Shown: in pieces, positions 59,726-64,000 of the stretch | Position numbering within the stretch: position 1 is the first letter of the stretch | Layout: each line of letters opens with the position of its first letter | Assembly: GCF_000420865.1 (NCBI RefSeq) | Contig: NZ_ATVT01000009.1 | Location: 104,268-168,267, forward strand | Length of the DNA: 64,000 nucleotides | Source of the DNA: Butyrivibrio sp. XPD2006 | GTDB lineage: Bacteria; Bacillota; Clostridia; Lachnospirales; Lachnospiraceae | Direction: 5' to 3' | Program-made: the position numbers and the translations under genes | Notes under the pieces: model-generated | Databases searched by the model: none | What the model was told of the DNA's origin: nothing | Seen by the model: only the letters and a program-made list of their open reading frames with translations

Positions 59726-62700
59726 ATGTTACGTAAGTGGAACAGATTACTGGCAATTCTACTGGCATTCGCACTTGTAACAACTACATTCGGTAGTGAT
59801 TTTGCAAGCGCAAGAGTTTACGCCGTAGAAGGAATCGAAGACATGGAGTCTGAAGGTGGTTCAGACGAAGGTGAGGCAGAAATGTCTGATCTTTCTTTTG
59901 CTGAGCCCACAGAAGAGGTCCAAGAGGAAGCTCCTGTTGTGGCTGAAGCTGAAGAGGAGAGGAATGATGAGACTCCTGCTGATGGAGCTCCTGTAGATGG
60001 AACTCCTGCAGAGGAAACTCCCGCAGAGCCTACAGAAGAGACTCCTGCAGAGGTTGATCCTACAGCGCCTGTAGAAGACAAGACAGCTGTAGATCCTGCC
60101 GACACAGTAGTTGATCCCGATGCAGCTCCTGCAGACGGAGAAGATATTCCGGCAGGCGAAGAGGTAAAGGAAGAGAAGCTTGTAAAAGTTACTTACAGTG
60201 CTACTGAAGGTGGTAGCGTTTCTTCTACTTCTGAAGAGATCAACATAAATGATGAAGATGCCAGGTTTGAAGGCTCAACAGCAACAGCTGATGAGGGCTA
60301 TACCTTCGTTAACTGGACAGATGCTGACGGCAGCGAAGTTTCAACTAGCGCTACCTTTGTTCCTTCTGGCCTTGAAGAGAATGCAAGCTTTACAGCTGTA
60401 TTTGAGGCAGAGGAAGAAGAGCCTGAGCAGAAGCTTGTAAAGGTTACTTATAAGACAGAGCGTGGTGGAAAGCTTTCAGTTAATTCAGAGACAATTGATC
60501 TCCTTGATGAGACAGCTAAGTTTGAGGGTTGTACAGCAGAGGCTCTTAACGAAGCTTTCGAGTTTGTTAACTGGGTTGATAAGGACGGAAAAGAAGTATC
60601 AGCGGTTCCTACATTCGTTCCTGAGAACATCGAAGAAGATGCAACTTTCACAGCTGTATTCAAAGAGACAGAAAAGATCACAAAATTCCCTAAGATCGAG
60701 AGGACTAACGTTCACGCCGGTGGACTTATTGTATCCCTTGAAGCTGAAACAGGTGCTTTCCCTGAGGGAACAGAAGTTAAGATTAATGGTATTAGTGAGA
60801 GCCAGGCTATGTCAACAGCTCAGAGCGAGCTGGGCGATGACGTAACAGCAGCTGTCGGCGTTGATATCACTTTCTACTATACTGATGAAGATGGTAAGAA
60901 GTTTGAGATCCAGCCTGCATCAGATACGTTTGTGCATGTAAATCTTGAACTTGAAACTACTATTGAAGGAACTGAGTTTACAGTCCTTCATGATCATGGC
61001 GATAGCGTAGAGCAGATTGCTGCAGATATTTCTACTGAAGATGCAAACAGCGACCCTGAGGATGATACTAAGGTTGTTACTGCTGTAGAATTCAACGTTG
61101 ATGAATTCTCAGTATTTATTGTTGCATCCAAGGATCAGGGTATTGAGCGCAAAATGATCACCTATACATTTGTATATGGTGACGATGAGGCAGTTTTCTA
61201 TGAGCAGACTGTTAAGAAAGGTGACACACTCAATGACCCCGGCATACCTCCGCAGGTAGACAACAGCGTGTTTATCGCATGGTATGTTGATGGTGAGTCA
61301 ACACCTATTGAGCTTCCTATGGTTATAGAAAGCACAGCTGGTTATGCAGAAGATGAAGTTAAGGTTGTTGCGCAGTATAAGAAGATATACTACGTTACAT
61401 TCCATGGCGTTAACGGCGGAAGATACACATTAAAATCAGCTGAGGCAATAGGCGAAGAGATTCCTTGGGTTATCGTTGACGATGAGGAAGTAGCAGCTCC
61501 TACTAACATGCAGGCCTTCAAGGGCTGGTCAACTGTAGAGGGTGATCCTACAAAGCTGATAGTTAAAGATGAGTCCGGCCATTGCAGAGTAAACGCCAAG
61601 GAAGTAAGCGACGTTTATCCTGTTATCGTTGACGCATACTGGGTACACTTCGATGAGAACGATGATACATACGTTGATGTTGAGGGACAGGATGAGCCTG
61701 TTAAGATAGGCGGTGGTGCTTCTTATACAGGACCTCAGTTCCTTGAGTATGACGACGTGTTTGGTAAGGCTAAACCTGAAAACCCTACACGTAATGGATA
61801 TACATTTGCCGGATGGAGTTTTGATCCTGAAGGTAACAATATGGTAGCCGAGACTGGTGATAGATCATGGGCTTCCCTTGTTCAGAATGTTGTTGAAGAG
61901 GGATCAAATGATATCACACTTTATGCTCAGTGGACTGCTGTTGAGACTACAAAGTTCACAATCGTTGTATGGAAACAGAAAGTAACTGATCGTGTCGGTG
62001 ATACAGAAAAGCACTATGATTTCTATCAGAGTGATGATACACATACCGGAAGAACCGGTGAGCAGGTTCCTGCAAGTTCTTACGCAAGTTATCAGAGACT
62101 CAACATGGAAGGCTTCTATTATGCCGGAATGTCTATAACTTCCAGCAAGACAGCCGCTGCAGGAACTATTGGACCTAAGGGCGATACGGTTGTAAATATT
62201 TACTATGATCGTAAGGTCATGCATATTGTTTTTGGTGGCACAAACAGTGGCACTGCAACTGAGAGCTATGTAGCAACTACTAGTGAAAATGGAACTCAGT
62301 ACGGATATATTAATGGTCAGTATGTTCAGCTGGAAAGAAATGAAGAAACAAATTATATAAATATAGGCTTTATAAGTATTCCATGGGGTTCAACTGTCTA
62401 CTGGACATACCAGGGAAGCGAATATACAGGAACCAGATATACAAAACAGACTACATATGGAAGCCTGACATATACCGGATTATTTGGACAGTCACTGAAA
62501 TATGCTGACGATTCGTATGATTGGCCGGAAGGGAAATGGAAAGGACAGAACGACAACGTTCATGTTACTTTCTTTAGTGATTTCCTGTTTAATGGTTGGG
62601 AACCAGATACTACAGATACTACAACTGAGTCTACATTGTATCTTACCAAAGAGACCTACAATCCCGGTTCAGATGCTAAAACAATATATTACTATGTACA

Positions 62701-64000
62701 GCAGTTTGGTGGTATTGATGATTTCAACGGTTATAAACAGGTCAATAGTGTTGTAGTAAAAAATGGCCAAGGCTTTACGATGAGGGGTGATTACTATACA
62801 GGATTCACACCTTACAAGTACAAACAGGGACGAAATGGTAATCAGCAGGACCTTTATGCAAATTTGTCTATTGCAATAGATCATAATACATACCTGTACT
62901 TTAGCCGTAACAAGTATAGTCTTACTTTCTTCTATAATCCTATAGCAGGTGAGCCTAATACCGAGTCTAAAGTGGTTTCAGATATTTACTATCAGGCAGA
63001 ACTTGGTAATTATAAGGCACAGGCACCTATTAAAGACGGAACTGAAACTGCTGAGTACGAGTTCCTTGGATGGTATGCTGATGATACTCTGACTCAGCCG
63101 TTTGATTGGAATAGCACCATGCCTGCAGCTGACGTTTCCGTATATGCTAAGTGGGGTGAAAAGATATGTAATGTAAAGATTGACTTTGATGGTGGAACAG
63201 AGACTGTAAGCACTGACTTTGACGTTTCTTATGGCGAAAAAGTTAATAAGACAGCCCTTATGAACACTGTTAAAGAAGGATGGACATTAGCCGGATGGGT
63301 TTATGCTCCTGATGATACAGTTTCTCCGGGCAAGAACTATAACTTTGATGCAACAGTAAGAAATATCAGCATCAAGGCCGTTTGGAAGAGATCAGGAAAT
63401 GTTCATGTAATATATGATGCTGGAGAGCACGGAACAAATCCGCCTACAGACAGCGAAGGCTACGAAGTGGGTTCAGGTGTTATCGTTGCTATTCCACCTT
63501 CAGTAAATGATGGATGGGTATTCACCGGATGGAAGCTTGGCAACAAGACATACGTTCCGGGTGAAGCGTTTACAATCACATCTTCAGTAGTAACAGACAA
63601 CAAGGTAACACTTGTGGCTGTTTACGAGGAAACTATTCCATCAAGTCCTCTTGAAGAAGAGCTTACTTCTGTTTTGTTCAAGTCAAATGACGGTAACGAT
63701 GGAGTAAGAACTGAGTATACAGTAGATAAGGATGATGACGGAGAAGACCTTCGTGTAAACGTAGGCTTCACAGCACCTACAGTTGAACAGGCTGGTTTTG
63801 CTAAGACTGGTTATAGATTTGTTGGTTGGGATACCGACAGCAGTGCAACCACAGCTAAAATTCCTGCAGGTAAGAAGTATGTTGCAGCAGATAACGACGG
63901 AACTGATAACGTACTGTATGCAATATGGGAAATAGATCCTGGCCAGACCTACAAGGCTAAGTACGAGTCTCAAAACACTTCTATGGGTACAGTAAGCCCT
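59726..64000 (+). CDS. Second giant surface adhesin (partial, runs off the window)
   Basis: Open from ATG 59726 to the last base (1425 codons). Signal peptide LRKWNRLLAILLAFALVTTT nearly identical to that of the first adhesin, then an acidic Pro/Thr/Glu region of different sequence (TPAEETPAEPTEETPAEVD). Two bacterial-repeat modules instead of three (about residues 152-313), the same beta domain, then InlB-type repeats (GYTFAGWSFDPEG, FLGWYADDTLTQPFDW, YAKWGE, WTLAGWVYAPDD). The two proteins align at the N-terminus and diverge later. RBS GGGAGG. C-terminus not seen. Confidence 0.88.
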   Translation, partial: MLRKWNRLLAILLAFALVTTTFGSDFASARVYAVEGIEDMESEGGSDEGEAEMSDLSFAEPTEEVQEEAPVVAEAEEERNDETPADGAPVDGTPAEETPAEPTEETPAEVDPTAPVEDKTAVDPADTVVDPDAAPADGEDIPAGEEVKEEKLVKVTYSATEGGSVSSTSEEININDEDARFEGSTATADEGYTFVNWTDADGSEVSTSATFVPSGLEENASFTAVFEAEEEEPEQKLVKVTYKTERGGKLSVNSETIDLLDETAKFEGCTAEALNEAFEFVNWVDKDGKEVSAVPTFVPENIEEDATFTAVFKETEKITKFPKIERTNVHAGGLIVSLEAETGAFPEGTEVKINGISESQAMSTAQSELGDDVTAAVGVDITFYYTDEDGKKFEIQPASDTFVHVNLELETTIEGTEFTVLHDHGDSVEQIAADISTEDANSDPEDDTKVVTAVEFNVDEFSVFIVASKDQGIERKMITYTFVYGDDEAVFYEQTVKKGDTLNDPGIPPQVDNSVFIAWYVDGESTPIELPMVIESTAGYAEDEVKVVAQYKKIYYVTFHGVNGGRYTLKSAEAIGEEIPWVIVDDEEVAAPTNMQAFKGWSTVEGDPTKLIVKDESGHCRVNAKEVSDVYPVIVDAYWVHFDENDDTYVDVEGQDEPVKIGGGASYTGPQFLEYDDVFGKAKPENPTRNGYTFAGWSFDPEGNNMVAETGDRSWASLVQNVVEEGSNDITLYAQWTAVETTKFTIVVWKQKVTDRVGDTEKHYDFYQSDDTHTGRTGEQVPASSYASYQRLNMEGFYYAGMSITSSKTAAAGTIGPKGDTVVNIYYDRKVMHIVFGGTNSGTATESYVATTSENGTQYGYINGQYVQLERNEETNYINIGFISIPWGSTVYWTYQGSEYTGTRYTKQTTYGSLTYTGLFGQSLKYADDSYDWPEGKWKGQNDNVHVTFFSDFLFNGWEPDTTDTTTESTLYLTKETYNPGSDAKTIYYYVQQFGGIDDFNGYKQVNSVVVKNGQGFTMRGDYYTGFTPYKYKQGRNGNQQDLYANLSIAIDHNTYLYFSRNKYSLTFFYNPIAGEPNTESKVVSDIYYQAELGNYKAQAPIKDGTETAEYEFLGWYADDTLTQPFDWNSTMPAADVSVYAKWGEKICNVKIDFDGGTETVSTDFDVSYGEKVNKTALMNTVKEGWTLAGWVYAPDDTVSPGKNYNFDATVRNISIKAVWKRSGNVHVIYDAGEHGTNPPTDSEGYEVGSGVIVAIPPSVNDGWVFTGWKLGNKTYVPGEAFTITSSVVTDNKVTLVAVYEETIPSSPLEEELTSVLFKSNDGNDGVRTEYTVDKDDDGEDLRVNVGFTAPTVEQAGFAKTGYRFVGWDTDSSATTAKIPAGKKYVAADNDGTDNVLYAIWEIDPGQTYKAKYESQNTSMGTVSP

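Overview
The window looks like part of a chromosome of a motile, anaerobic Lachnospiraceae bacterium (Butyrivibrio/Roseburia-like; genus is inference). The evidence is the gene order flgM-flgN-flgK-flgK-flgL-fliW-csrA, the flaG-fliD-fliS block, repeated sigma-28 type promoters, TTG/GTG starts with strong AGGAGG sites, and very long acidic surface proteins built from InlB-type and MucBP-type repeats. No rRNA, tRNA, CRISPR array or insertion sequence transposase was recognised.

Layout. 0.1-7.7 kb: anti-sigma factor, filament chaperone, hook-filament junction proteins (two FlgK paralogs and an unusually long FlgL), then the FliW/CsrA switch that controls flagellin translation. 7.8-11.6 kb: a CgeB-like glycosyltransferase and a two-gene accessory insert (AAA ATPase, KilA-N protein). 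11.7-17.1 kb: flaG-fliD-fliS, a coiled-coil putative chaperone and two near-identical flagellins. 17.1-20.0 kb: flagellin lysine methylase (FliB) and a LicD-family phosphotransferase. 20.3-40.1 kb: a 20-kb surface-modification island. It holds a GNAT protein, two tandem WcbI-like proteins, three carrier proteins, two KAS III enzymes, three short-chain dehydrogenases, an acyl-adenylating ligase, a hexapeptide acyltransferase, an acyl-CoA carboxyltransferase, a metallo-hydrolase, FabD, a cytidylyltransferase-PLP enzyme fusion and a second LicD. 40.2-45.8 kb: an 868-residue flagellin with an AAA ATPase, flanked by two direct copies of the 3' end of an Rpn-like nuclease gene; each copy is followed by helically phased repeats and an ATPase start. 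45.8-50.5 kb: toxin-antitoxin debris, an XRE regulator divergent from a P-loop NTPase, small proteins and a glycerophosphodiesterase. 51.1-64 kb: a tandemly duplicated unit of a 75-residue protein plus a giant surface adhesin; the second adhesin runs off the window.

How it works together (inference). FlgM-controlled sigma-28 would switch on the late flagellar genes and also, through a strong sigma-28 promoter at 20254-20280, the modification island. FliW/CsrA would couple flagellin translation to export; one flagellin leader contains a textbook CsrA hairpin. The island carries a partial, dedicated type II fatty-acid/polyketide line (loading, KAS III condensation, FabG reduction, no recognised dehydratase or enoyl reductase). 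It therefore probably makes a short beta-hydroxyacyl or related group that acyltransferases attach to a flagellin sugar, while the cytidylyltransferase fusion and the LicD proteins add a phospho-amino-alcohol group. This sigma-28-linked acyl/phospho-amino-alcohol island is the best candidate for a previously undescribed system here.
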